Source of the DNA: Thermomicrobiales bacterium
GTDB lineage: Bacteria; Chloroflexota; Chloroflexia; Thermomicrobiales; UBA6265
Direction: 5' to 3'
NCBI GenBank assembly: GCA_023957115.1
Contig: JAMLHN010000009.1
Coordinates: 52,120-116,119 of the forward strand
DNA length: 64,000 bases
The notes beneath the pieces were generated by a model that was not told the origin of the DNA, made no database searches, and was given only the letters and a program-made list of their open reading frames with translations. The stretch's first letter is position 1; each line of letters opens with the position of its first letter. Shown piece by piece: positions 19,513 to 27,714 of this stretch. The position numbers and the translations under genes were made by a program.

Positions 19513-19592
19513 TGAGGAGTTGGGAGCTGGGATTTCGGAGTTGGGAATTTCGTTCGTTTCTAACTTTCCCAGATCCTACTCCCAGCTCCTCA
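19513..19592. repeat. Inverted repeat element of the GAGTTGGGA type
   Basis: The left arm TGAGGAGTTGGGAGCTGGG and the right arm, read on the opposite strand as TGAGGAGCTGGGAGTAGG, form an imperfect palindrome of about 20 bases around a 40-base centre. The centre repeats the motif (GAGTTGGGAA). A related arm sequence recurs at 38477-38610. Confidence 0.6.
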
Positions 19593-19762
19593 CAGGACGC
19601 CGGGACCCTGGTCGGCCGGGCAAGGCAGGAGCGAGCACGACTGGCGAGCCGTCCGCTGACCTGGCCAGCGATCCGTAGGCTGGCGATACGACGGATGTGG
19701 TGATGCGCTGCCCAGGCCCGCACCATCCGCCGGTGTGCCGGCGTGCCGCTTGGCTGGAGTAT

Positions 19763-19776
19763 AGAACTAATGTTCT
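19763..19776. promoter_or_regulatory. LexA/SOS-box-like palindrome
   Basis: AGAACTAATGTTCT is a perfect dyad matching the Gram-positive type SOS box GAAC-N4-GTTC. It sits about 40 bases upstream of a possible small plus-strand reading frame (14 codons from the ATG at 19813) and 750 bases from any supported plus-strand gene. No SOS gene is seen on either side. Confidence 0.4.
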
Positions 19777-19983
19777 TTTCGTGTCACGATTTGATCCAGG
19801 GAGTATGGCGTCATGCTCGACGAGTGCTGGGTGTGGATCCGTCCGGCGCTGGAGTAGCCGGGCTGCCAAAGGATCCTGCTGGGACGAGGCGGCCCACCGG
19901 TGAGGCCGAGCAAACGGAGTCGGTTGTTGCGAACCGTCGGGCGGAGTGCGATCGGGGCAACGGGGCGGTGACGATGGATGCAA

Positions 19984-20011
19984 AATGCCCGGTGCATGAG
20001 CACCGGGCATT
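19984..20011 (-). terminator. Intrinsic terminator of the rplU-rpmA-rpmE operon
   Basis: On the minus strand a 12-base perfect stem (AATGCCCGGTGC/GCACCGGGCATT) with a TCAT loop is followed by TTTTGC. It lies 28 bases after the rpmE stop codon. Confidence 0.85.
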
Positions 20012-20039
20012 CTCGAGCTCGATCAGATCGAATCGGCGA

Positions 20040-20531
20040 TTAGGCTTCGGCGGCGGCTTCTTCTACAGCAGCCTCGGCAGCCTCGGCCTCTTCGGACGCG
20101 GCTTCCGCCTCGACAACTTCGACGGCAGCCTCAGCAGCGGCAACTTCGGCGGTCGCGGCAGCTTCGGCAGCGGCGACTTCCGCCGCGGCGGCGGCAGCTG
20201 CGGCACGCGCAGCCGCTTCCTCGGCCTCGGCTTGCGCCGCGAGCTCGGCCTGGCGCTGGCGCTCGGCCTCGATCTTGGCCTGACGCTCGGCGAGACGCGC
20301 CTGTCGCTTCGACGGACGGCCATCGGTCGCCTGGGCGGCCTCCATACGCTTCATGAAGCGCTCGACCTGCCCGGCGGTGTCGACGATGCGCTGCTCACCG
20401 GTATAGAACGGATGGCAGACGTTACAGAGGTCGGTTCGCAGTTGCGGACGGGTCGACCGGGTAACGAACGTGTTGCCGCACGCGCACGTGACGGTGGACT
20501 CCACGTAGTTCGGGTGAATACCGACTTTCAT
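20040..20531 (-). CDS. rpmE: 50S ribosomal protein L31 with long Ala/Glu-rich C-terminal tail
   Basis: The start is the ATG at 20531 (MKVGIHPNY). Residues 1-70 are a zinc-type L31 with Cys16, Cys18, Cys36 and Cys39 and the usual CHPFYTGEQ segment. L31 normally ends at about 70 to 80 residues. Here the frame continues to 163 residues with a basic linker ([13 protein letters not shown]) and then about 70 residues made almost only of Ala, Glu and Val, which should form a long acidic helix. The frame is unbroken and ends just before a strong terminator, so the tail looks genuine. It is the third gene of the rplU-rpmA-rpmE operon. Confidence 0.95.
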   Translation of the reverse strand: MKVGIHPNYVESTVTCACGNTFVTRSTRPQLRTDLCNVCHPFYTGEQRIVDTAGQVERFMKRMEAAQATDGRPSKRQARLAERQAKIEAERQRQAELAAQAEAEEAAARAAAAAAAAEVAAAEAAATAEVAAAEAAVEVVEAEAASEEAEAAEAAVEEAAAEA

Positions 20532-20605
20532 TGAATTTGTTGTTCTCCTCGCTCCCTCCGTCCAGTATTCGGAGGGGCATTGAACGTATCTGGTGTGTTG
20601 CGTTG

Positions 20606-20926
20606 TTAGTCGGCAGCGGTTGCGACCGTGGCCGCCGCGGCGCCCTTGGGAGCTCCGCCAACCGGATAGACATCCTCGGTATAGACGCTGATGCGCTTCT
20701 TGTGGCGGCCGATCTGCTCGAAGCACACGACCCCATCGATCTTGGAATAGATCGTGTGATCCTTGCCGATGCCGACGTTGTTGCCGACCCAGAATTCTGT
20801 ACCGCGCTGGCGAACCACAATGGTGCCCGCGCGAACGAACTCACCGTCGTATCGCTTTACGCCAAGACGTTGTGAAGCACTGTCACGACCGTTGCGGGAG
20901 CTACCGCCGCCTTTCTTATGAGCCAT
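20606..20926 (-). CDS. rpmA: 50S ribosomal protein L27
   Basis: The 106-residue protein starts [16 protein letters not shown], the N-terminal arm that reaches the peptidyl-transferase centre, followed by the conserved GTIVVRQRG and [12 protein letters not shown]. No cleavable N-terminal extension of the Firmicutes type is present. The C-terminus has about 15 extra Ala-rich residues. It lies between rplU and rpmE, spaced by 27 and 74 bases. Confidence 0.97.
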   Translation of the reverse strand: MAHKKGGGSSRNGRDSASQRLGVKRYDGEFVRAGTIVVRQRGTEFWVGNNVGIGKDHTIYSKIDGVVCFEQIGRHKKRISVYTEDVYPVGGAPKGAAAATVATAAD

Positions 20927-20953
20927 GTCTGGTTCCCTTCATCGTTCGCCTGC

Positions 20954-21310
20954 CTAGGCGTTGATACCGGTGATTTCGAGCTTGGTGAGCGACTGGCGAT
21001 GCCCAGTGCGCCGGCGATAGTTCTTCTTCGGCTTGTACTTGAAGACGACGATCTTTTCGCCGCGGTACTGATCCGAAATCGTCGCGGCGACGCTCGCACC
21101 TTCCAGAACCGGGGTCCCGATCTTGGTGTCCCCATCGCCGCCGATCAGCAGAACACGGTCGAGGGTCACCGCTGTACCGGTGTCGCCATCGAGTTTCTCG
21201 ACGCTCAGGACATCCCCGACCTGGACTCGATACTGCTTTCCACCGGTTTCAACGATGGCGTATTGCGCATCGCTGCCGGCCGCTGACTGGTTGCTCGTCT
21301 TCTTGCTCAT
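20954..21310 (-). CDS. rplU: 50S ribosomal protein L21
   Basis: The 118-residue protein carries the L21 core: YAIVETGGKQYRVQVGD near the N-terminus and FKYKPKKNYRRRTGHRQ near the C-terminus, which binds 23S rRNA. About 15 polar residues precede the core. It is the first gene of the operon, transcribed away from the response regulator gene, with a 79-base leader after a candidate -10 box. Confidence 0.97.
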   Translation of the reverse strand: MSKKTSNQSAAGSDAQYAIVETGGKQYRVQVGDVLSVEKLDGDTGTAVTLDRVLLIGGDGDTKIGTPVLEGASVAATISDQYRGEKIVVFKYKPKKNYRRRTGHRQSLTKLEITGINA

Positions 21311-21389
21311 GGCTACATTTCACTGATTGCGCGGACGCGCCAAACAACAGGCATCAAAAATCGGGCGCTTCCGCACCCGCAAGCATGAA

Positions 21390-21395
21390 ACTATA
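21390..21395 (-). promoter_or_regulatory. Candidate -10 element for rplU operon
   Basis: TATAGT on the minus strand lies 80 bases before the rplU start. The leader that follows contains a GGGTGCGGAAGCGCCC hairpin, which could be part of an autoregulatory ribosomal leader. No clear -35 was found. Confidence 0.3.
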
Positions 21396-21482
21396 CCACG
21401 AATGCCGTCGTATCATCGACGGGCCAGGAATCCGAACAATTCCTTAGCCAACCGGGCACACGCACGCCCGTATGCTTCACGA

Positions 21483-22259
21483 ATGGTGGCGAACTTGGAT
21501 CCTATTCCCTCTGCAGAATTCCATGCCGGTATCGGTCAGAACCCTCTGATTCTGGTGGTCGACGACGAACCTGCCCTGCGCGACGCGATCTCCTACAGCC
21601 TGCGCCGGGAAGGGTGGGATGTCGCGCTGGCAAACGATGGGCTGGACGCGATCCGAAAGAACGACGAACTCGATCCAGACTTGATCGTGCTCGACGTCAT
21701 GCTGCCGGGTATGGACGGCATCCAGGTCTGCCGGTCCATTCGGGCGCGGTCGAGTGTGCCGGTGATCTTTCTTTCCGCCAAAGGGGAGGACGTCGACCGG
21801 ATTCTCGGTCTGGAGATCGGTGGAGACGACTACCTGACCAAACCCTTTGTCATGCGCGAACTGGTCGCCCGGGTACGCGCAAACCTGCGCCGCTCCCAAC
21901 GCACACCGGCGGCGATTGCCCCCCCTCCCGTCCAGACTGCCCCTGAGGAGATCCGCCGAGTCGGGCCGATCGAGATCAATCCCACGGCCCACACCGTGCG
22001 CGTCGACGGCGCACTCGTCACCCTCAAGCCGAAGGAGTTCGATTTGCTCCTCTATCTGGCCGATCACCCCAATGTCACCCTTTCACGTGAGGCATTGTTG
22101 CGCAACGTCTGGAAATACGAGCACAGCGTCGATACCAGAACGGTGGACGTTCACGTACGCGGTCTTCGGCGGAAAATCGAAGTCGATCCATCAGAACCGG
22201 TCTATCTCGAGACCATTCGCGGGTATGGGTATCGATTGACGGCGCCCGCCGATTCGTAG
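21483..22259 (+). CDS. OmpR/PhoB-type response regulator
   Basis: The likely start is the ATG at 21483 (MVANLDPIPS), giving 258 residues. The receiver domain shows ILVVDDEPALRDA, the phospho-acceptor Asp in LIVLDVMLPGMDG and the switch Lys in LTKPFVMREL. A linker rich in Pro leads to a winged-helix DNA-binding domain (LKPKEFDLLLYLADHPN, RTVDVHVRGLRRKIE, IRGYGYRL). It is 19 bases upstream of a histidine kinase gene, so the two form a pair; the PhoP/PhoR or WalRK-like class is the closest match. Confidence 0.93.
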   Translation: MVANLDPIPSAEFHAGIGQNPLILVVDDEPALRDAISYSLRREGWDVALANDGLDAIRKNDELDPDLIVLDVMLPGMDGIQVCRSIRARSSVPVIFLSAKGEDVDRILGLEIGGDDYLTKPFVMRELVARVRANLRRSQRTPAAIAPPPVQTAPEEIRRVGPIEINPTAHTVRVDGALVTLKPKEFDLLLYLADHPNVTLSREALLRNVWKYEHSVDTRTVDVHVRGLRRKIEVDPSEPVYLETIRGYGYRLTAPADS

Positions 22260-22278
22260 TGGAAGGATCTTCGAACAC

Positions 22279-23673
22279 GTGGGTTCGCTTCGTGCGAGGA
22301 CTGCGATAGCCGCCGCCTTTGGCGGCATCCTGATCACAATCCCCGTAGCGCTGGTGGCCATCACGTCAGCCAATACCTCGCTGATGGGGATAGTTGCCGC
22401 GCTCCTGATTGGGGGAACGCTCGGCGCGTCGGCCGGATGGGTGGCCGGCGAGCGATCTGCCTCGGAGATCGACGCGTTGCGCGTGCTTGTCGATCAGGCA
22501 AACGCGGGCGATCTTTCCGCCAGCGCCGGGCTGGCAAGCATGCGCGAAGTCTCGGATCTGGCCCGATCGGTCAACCAGCTGATTGGTCAGCTCGACGCAA
22601 TCGAATACCGCAGCGCGCAGGAGCGACGCTGGATGGAGGCGATCTTCGATGGGCTCCAGGACGGCATCATTCTGGTCGACAGCGATGAACACGTCAGCGC
22701 CGCGAATCTACGCTCCGGTTCATTGCTGGGTTCGCCGCAGGACGTCCAGATCGGACAACGCCTCATGATGCTGGCACGCGACTATGAGCTCGTCTCGCAA
22801 TTCCGGGAGGTCATGCGCAACGCAGAGCCTTCATCTCGCACCGTTCACCATTCGTTGAGTGAGCGATCGATCGACATCACCGTCTTGCCCGTCGAAACCG
22901 AAGGCGAACGGTTTGGGCTGATCGTGCTGCGTGACGTGACGGAGCTCCGCCGCCTGGAATTGGTCCGGCGCGAATTCGTTGCCAATGTCTCGCACGAGCT
23001 CAAAACGCCACTGGCATCCATCCGGGCACTGGCGGATACGCTCGAGGCAGGGGCGATCGACGATCCCGAGGTGTCCTCTGATTTTCTGCGGCGAATCGTC
23101 ATCGAGGTCGAGCGGCTCAACGCCCTGGTCGACGACCTGCTGGATCTGGGCCGGCTGGAGTCGAACCGGCTGCCATTGGACTATCGAACCTACCGTCCCA
23201 TCGAGCTGATCGAGCAATCCATCGCACGGCTCCAGCATCAGATCGACAATGCCGGACTCAGCATTGCCATCGATGCGCCGGGCGATCTCCGGCCGGTGAC
23301 GCTCGATGGGCCCAGAATCGAACAGGTGCTGTTGAACCTGATCCAGAATGCGGTCAAGTTCACGCCAGCAGGCGGATCGATTCTGCTGCGGGCCAGCGAA
23401 TCCGACAGCAGGCTGATCGTCGATGTGATCGACAGCGGCGTTGGCATTCAGGAAGACGAGCTGCCGAGGCTCTTCGAGCGGTTCTACAAGAGCGATCGGG
23501 GGCGCCACTCATCCGGAACCGGGCTTGGGCTCGCCATTGCCAAGCACATCGTGCTCGCGCATGGGGGAACTATTGGCGCTGAGAGTAGATTGGGCCTTGG
23601 GTCGACCTTCACCTTCGAAGTACCGATCGATCCCACATTGCGGGCAACGCAAAGTGCCTCAACGCCGTCCTGA
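22279..23673 (+). CDS. PhoR/ResE-like sensor histidine kinase
   Basis: A GTG start with GGAAGGAT about 12 bases upstream gives 464 residues. Two adjacent membrane helices (about residues 8-52) with almost no external loop precede a HAMP-like stretch and a PAS domain (about 110-220). The kinase core follows: FVANVSHELKTPL (phospho-His), QVLLNLIQNAVKFTP (N box), DSGVGIQ (G1) and GTGLGLAIAKHI (G2). All catalytic boxes are intact, unlike the kinase at 16.9 kb. The short extracytoplasmic region suggests sensing in the membrane or cytoplasm. Confidence 0.94.
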   Translation: MGSLRARTAIAAAFGGILITIPVALVAITSANTSLMGIVAALLIGGTLGASAGWVAGERSASEIDALRVLVDQANAGDLSASAGLASMREVSDLARSVNQLIGQLDAIEYRSAQERRWMEAIFDGLQDGIILVDSDEHVSAANLRSGSLLGSPQDVQIGQRLMMLARDYELVSQFREVMRNAEPSSRTVHHSLSERSIDITVLPVETEGERFGLIVLRDVTELRRLELVRREFVANVSHELKTPLASIRALADTLEAGAIDDPEVSSDFLRRIVIEVERLNALVDDLLDLGRLESNRLPLDYRTYRPIELIEQSIARLQHQIDNAGLSIAIDAPGDLRPVTLDGPRIEQVLLNLIQNAVKFTPAGGSILLRASESDSRLIVDVIDSGVGIQEDELPRLFERFYKSDRGRHSSGTGLGLAIAKHIVLAHGGTIGAESRLGLGSTFTFEVPIDPTLRATQSASTPS

Positions 23674-24594
23674 TCGCGGATCGAGGGCATCCTGCAATCC
23701 ATCGCCAATGAGGTTGAAGGCGAGCACGGTCAGGGTCAGCGCAATTCCGGGAAACGCCATATACCACCAGGCATCCCGGAAGTAGTTGCGCGCGGTGGAC
23801 ATCATCGTGCCCCATTCGGGCGACGGCGGTTGGGCGCCAAGGCCGATGAAGCTCAACGAGCTGGTGGCCAGGATGGCATAGCCGACATCGAGCGTGATCT
23901 GAATGATGATCACCGATGCCGCATTTGGCAATATGTGACGGAGCATCACCCGCGATTGGGGCATCCCGATACTGTGGGCCGCCTGGACGTACTCGCGCTC
24001 CTTGATGGAGAGCACCTGCGCCCGCACCAGACGCGCGTACCACGGCCAGAAGACGGTAGCGAGAGCAATCATCGTATTGCGCAGATTTCGTCCCAGCGAG
24101 GCCGCAATCGCAACCGCAAGTATCAATGCCGGAAACGCGAGGAACATGTCGGTGAGACGCATCAGCACCTCATCGACCCATCCACCGAAATAGCCGGCGA
24201 TCAAACCCACGACCGTGCCAAACGTCACCGCGAATCCGAGCACGATCAGCGCCACCTGCACCGATATTCTGGTGCCCGTCATGATGCGGCTCAGCAAGTC
24301 CCGGCCCAGCTCGTCGGTTCCGAGCGGATGCGTGAGCGACGGGCCGAGCAGCTTGGAATTGGTGATATCGGCAGTATAGGGATCGTGCGGGGCCAACAGC
24401 TCTCCAAAGGCGGCGAGAAAGAGAAAGAGTGCCACGATCACGACGCCGAGCAGATTCAGCCGGTTTCCCACCAAGAAGCGCTTGAGATTCTTGCGGAGCT
24501 GGCTCTCGGGTCGCTGTCTCGCCTCGTCGAGAAGCGGACTCGCCGTGCCGGTTGCGGTTGCCATCGTTGCAGGATCGATTCGGTCGGCATTCAT
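23659..24594 (-). CDS. Oligopeptide ABC transporter permease, DppC-like
   Basis: This 311-residue permease has a long cytoplasmic N-terminus, a first helix (LNLLGVVIVALFLFLAAFG), HPLGTDELGRDLLSRIMTG and the EAA loop (YVQAAHSIGMPQSRVMLRH). Its ATG overlaps the TGA of the DppB-like gene by one base. It is the last gene of the binding protein-permease-permease run. No ATPase genes follow, so the ATPases must be encoded elsewhere. The 3' end overlaps the convergent kinase gene by 15 bases. Confidence 0.94.
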   Translation of the reverse strand: MNADRIDPATMATATGTASPLLDEARQRPESQLRKNLKRFLVGNRLNLLGVVIVALFLFLAAFGELLAPHDPYTADITNSKLLGPSLTHPLGTDELGRDLLSRIMTGTRISVQVALIVLGFAVTFGTVVGLIAGYFGGWVDEVLMRLTDMFLAFPALILAVAIAASLGRNLRNTMIALATVFWPWYARLVRAQVLSIKEREYVQAAHSIGMPQSRVMLRHILPNAASVIIIQITLDVGYAILATSSLSFIGLGAQPPSPEWGTMMSTARNYFRDAWWYMAFPGIALTLTVLAFNLIGDGLQDALDPRSGRR

Positions 24595-25601
24595 CAGAGC
24601 GCGATCCTTGGGTCGAGGAAGAGATAGAGGATATCGACGAACATGTTGACGAGCACGAAGATGGCGGCGATCACCAGGGTGGTCGCCATCGTGGCGTTGT
24701 AATCAACCGCCTGGATCGCATCGACGGCATACCGGCCAACCCCCGGCCAGGAGAAGACGATTTCGACCAGGAACGCGCCGGAAAAGAGGAGTCCTACCTG
24801 AAGACCGAGCGATGTAACGGCCGGGAGCAAGGCGTTTTTCATGGCATGTTTGCGCACGACTTCGTTGCTGGCCAGCCCCTTGGCCCGGGCCGTCCGGATA
24901 TAGTCCTGATTGAGCACCTCGATCATGCCGCCCCGGACCATACGCGTCACGACCGCCAGCGAGCCATAGGCAAGCACCAGGACGGGAAGCAGCAAATGCT
25001 CCATGGAATACCGCAAGGTTTCCCAATTCCCGGTGAGCAGCGAGTCGACGGTATAGAGGTGGGTGATCGACCTCGGTGGATCGACCGAGTTGGGTAACCG
25101 CTGCCCGTCCGGCAGCCATCCCAGCTTCCCGAAGAAGAAAAACTGCGCCATCAGGGCGAGCCAGAACACGGGAAGCGCCAGCCCCGAGATCGAAATGAAC
25201 CGGGAGAAATGATCGATCCAGGAATCGCGTTTGACGGCTGACGCAACGCCGAGTGGGACTCCGACCACCGTCGCGATCAGGAACGCGTAGAGCCCCAGCT
25301 CGATAGTGGCCGGTAGGTACCGCCCCAGATCCTCGCTGACCGGTCGCCGCGAACTGAACGATCTGCCGAAATCGAGCGTCACCGCGCCTTTGACGTAGTT
25401 GACGTATTGGACCGGCAGGGGGTCATTCAGCCCGTAGTCCTCACGGATCTTTTCGACCGCCGATTTGCTGGCGCGGGGCCCGGCAATCATGCGTGCCGGA
25501 TCGGCTGGAACAAGGTGGGAGAGGGTGAACGTGATGAGCGACAGACCAAAAAGCACGAGAACCAGAAAGAACAATCGCCGGATGATGAGTCGCGTAATCA
25601 C
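24594..25601 (-). CDS. Oligopeptide ABC transporter permease, DppB-like
   Basis: The complete 335-residue permease shows LSHLVPADPARMIAGPRA at the N-terminus, a DppB hallmark (P-x-DP-A), then YGLNDPLPVQYV, and an EAA loop (YIRTARAKGLASNEVVRKH) near residue 225. It begins 45 bases after the binding-protein gene and is coupled to the DppC-like gene. Confidence 0.94.
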   Translation of the reverse strand: MITRLIIRRLFFLVLVLFGLSLITFTLSHLVPADPARMIAGPRASKSAVEKIREDYGLNDPLPVQYVNYVKGAVTLDFGRSFSSRRPVSEDLGRYLPATIELGLYAFLIATVVGVPLGVASAVKRDSWIDHFSRFISISGLALPVFWLALMAQFFFFGKLGWLPDGQRLPNSVDPPRSITHLYTVDSLLTGNWETLRYSMEHLLLPVLVLAYGSLAVVTRMVRGGMIEVLNQDYIRTARAKGLASNEVVRKHAMKNALLPAVTSLGLQVGLLFSGAFLVEIVFSWPGVGRYAVDAIQAVDYNATMATTLVIAAIFVLVNMFVDILYLFLDPRIAL

Positions 25602-25646
25602 GCATCAATACCTCTCGCTCGGAATCGAGTCCGCCTCGCCTGCCGT

Positions 25647-27368
25647 CTACGCTTCCTCCGTGCGATACAGGTCGTAGAAGAGGTAGGTGCCGAGATACAG
25701 CGGATTCGGAACGAACCCGCCAATGTCCTTCTGGAGAACAGTGAAGTACTTCGTCTCTCCATAGTACAGCGCCGGCGGGTCGATCTCCGTAAGGATCTGC
25801 TGGATCTCGACCATGATCTCGTCCAGCTCTTCTTCGACGGTGAAGTTCTCTGCTTCGGCCATCAGCTCTTCGAACCGTTCATTGACGTAGCCGCCGGCAT
25901 TCGAGCCCCCGCCATGCATCGCAGACGCGAGGAAGTTCGGGGCAAGCTGATTCCACGGGTCGTTGTAATCGGGCCACCAGGCCCAGCCACCCATGATTTG
26001 CGGTTTCTCCTCGGCCGGCGCATCCCCATAGACCATGTCATCGTACGTCGCGAGGTCGACTTCCGTTATGTCGAGATTGAATCCGATCTGAGCCAGATTC
26101 GCCTGGAAGAGCTGCGCGGCCGTCTTGTCGTCAGCCGCGCTCGAAACGACCATGTACTCGAAGCTATCGCCTTCCTGGAATCCGCCCGCGATGAGCAGCT
26201 CCTTCGCCTTCTCCAGATCTGTCTCGTAGAGGAAGACACTCGGATCCCATCCCCGCATCGTGGACGGAATCGGTCCCGAGCGCACCATCAACCCCTGTTG
26301 GATGGCGTCGATGTTCTCTTGATACGGGAATGCATGGCAGAGGCCCTGACGTGCCTCGACGGTCTTGAGCAACGGTACGTTGAGGATCGCCCAATTCACC
26401 CGGGTCGAGTCATAGGTCATGACCTCCAGGTCCTCGTTGGACTGCAACTCGACCACATCGCTCGCCAGCAGGTTGTAGGTGGTGATGTCTGCGTCGCCCT
26501 GCTCCATGAGCTGCCGGCGGGTTGCGTTTTCGGGGACATTGCGGATGAAGATCTCCGAAAAGTGGTTCCCCTCCCACCCGCGATGATACTCATCGTATTT
26601 CTCGAGCCGGACCCCCTCGTTGAGCGTATTTTCGACCAATCGATACGGTCCCGTGCCAACCGCGTTGAAACTGAGCCACTCATGCGCCCACGGGTCTTCG
26701 TCGGTGCCATGCTCCTCCCAGGTGGCCGGACTCACGACATAGGGTCCGAACGAGGAAGCCATCGCCGCCAGGAAGAGGGGTTGCGGCCTGCCGAGGTTGA
26801 ACCGAATGGTGACGTCGTCCACGACCTCGATTTGCGTTTCCGGGTCGTCGACGAAGCGGGCAATCACGATGTACGGTCCGCGCTCCATCTGCCGGAACCG
26901 GGTGAATGACTTCTTGACGGCTTCCGCGTCGCACACCGTTCCGTCCTGAAAGAGCGCATTGGACGGCAGGGTAAACGTATAGGTCGAGAGATCTGAGCTG
27001 ATCTCCCACGATTCGGCCAGCATCGGCGCGTATTCGAAGGTGCTCTCTCCCTTGTACTGGACGAGCATTTCGTAACAAGCCAGGCAGACCATGGATCCCA
27101 GGGTCGTATAGGACGAATGGGGATCGATGTCGTTGGTGCCGCCTTCGAAAACGACGGTGAGCGTTCCGGAATCGATCTCCTGGGCGGACGTACGGTGGAC
27201 CAGGGGGCGCTCCGCCGGAGCGGCATTAGTCACGGCGGGCATGGCCGCAAGGGCAGTCAACAGGGGCGTGGCAATCCCCAGTCGCAACCCAGTCTCGATG
27301 ACCTGCCGGCGGTCCATCGTGCCGCTCAACGCACGGCGAAAGAAGGCGGTTTTCTGGCTGTCAGTCAT
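25647..27368 (-). CDS. Extracellular solute-binding protein, family 5 (peptide/nickel type)
   Basis: The ATG at 27368 has AGGAG six bases upstream, so it is preferred over upstream frames. The 573-residue product has an export signal with a twin-arginine-like region (DRRQVIETG) followed by a hydrophobic stretch and an Ala-rich cleavage region. The mature part matches family 5 binding proteins: FEGGTNDIDPHSSYTTLGS, YEMLVQYK, and a C-terminal half with DITTYNLLASDVVELQ and GGWAWWPDYNDPWNQL. No lipobox Cys is obvious, so anchoring is unclear. It delivers an unknown ligand to the two permeases. Confidence 0.92.
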   Translation of the reverse strand: MTDSQKTAFFRRALSGTMDRRQVIETGLRLGIATPLLTALAAMPAVTNAAPAERPLVHRTSAQEIDSGTLTVVFEGGTNDIDPHSSYTTLGSMVCLACYEMLVQYKGESTFEYAPMLAESWEISSDLSTYTFTLPSNALFQDGTVCDAEAVKKSFTRFRQMERGPYIVIARFVDDPETQIEVVDDVTIRFNLGRPQPLFLAAMASSFGPYVVSPATWEEHGTDEDPWAHEWLSFNAVGTGPYRLVENTLNEGVRLEKYDEYHRGWEGNHFSEIFIRNVPENATRRQLMEQGDADITTYNLLASDVVELQSNEDLEVMTYDSTRVNWAILNVPLLKTVEARQGLCHAFPYQENIDAIQQGLMVRSGPIPSTMRGWDPSVFLYETDLEKAKELLIAGGFQEGDSFEYMVVSSAADDKTAAQLFQANLAQIGFNLDITEVDLATYDDMVYGDAPAEEKPQIMGGWAWWPDYNDPWNQLAPNFLASAMHGGGSNAGGYVNERFEELMAEAENFTVEEELDEIMVEIQQILTEIDPPALYYGETKYFTVLQKDIGGFVPNPLYLGTYLFYDLYRTEEA

Positions 27369-27714
27369 GAAAGTCTCCTGAGAAAAGGAGGCGCCCACGC
27401 GGAAGGCTCGATCGATGCCATTCGTTTTCGCCCCGCATTTGCAGGCGCGGCCTCTGGTTGTCAAGGTTTGGAGGACTATACAGCCCCCGTCCAGTCACAA
27501 CAAGATCGGTCAACCCAACCGCGGCTTGCGGAGCCAGCGGATCGTTCGCCCAGTCGTCCGAATTCAGACGAGGATGGTACCCTGATGGGTGCAGATGACG
27601 CCCCCGTCAGTGCCTGCTGGATGATGACGATCGAGGGGGTCAGCTGAACGTCGAATGCCGACAAACCCCAGGAGGAGGCACGGCCACGCATGCGAGCGCG
27701 CGTGTGGCCAAGCG

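Larger units (their letters stand above)
18963..19983. other. Gene-poor, repeat-rich intergenic stretch
   Basis: About 1 kb between the broken kinase and rpmE has no coding frame I can support on either strand, although GC-driven open frames cross it. It holds a CTCTCCCA/TGGGAGAG hairpin repeat, a GAGGAGTTGGGAGCTGGG-type inverted repeat and a LexA-box-like palindrome with nothing recognisable downstream. It may be a graveyard of lost genes. Confidence 0.6.

Noticed and set aside
19793..19990. A structured RNA or riboswitch after the SOS-like box
   Set aside because: GC-rich segments can pair, but I could not match any known riboswitch, RNase P or tmRNA core.
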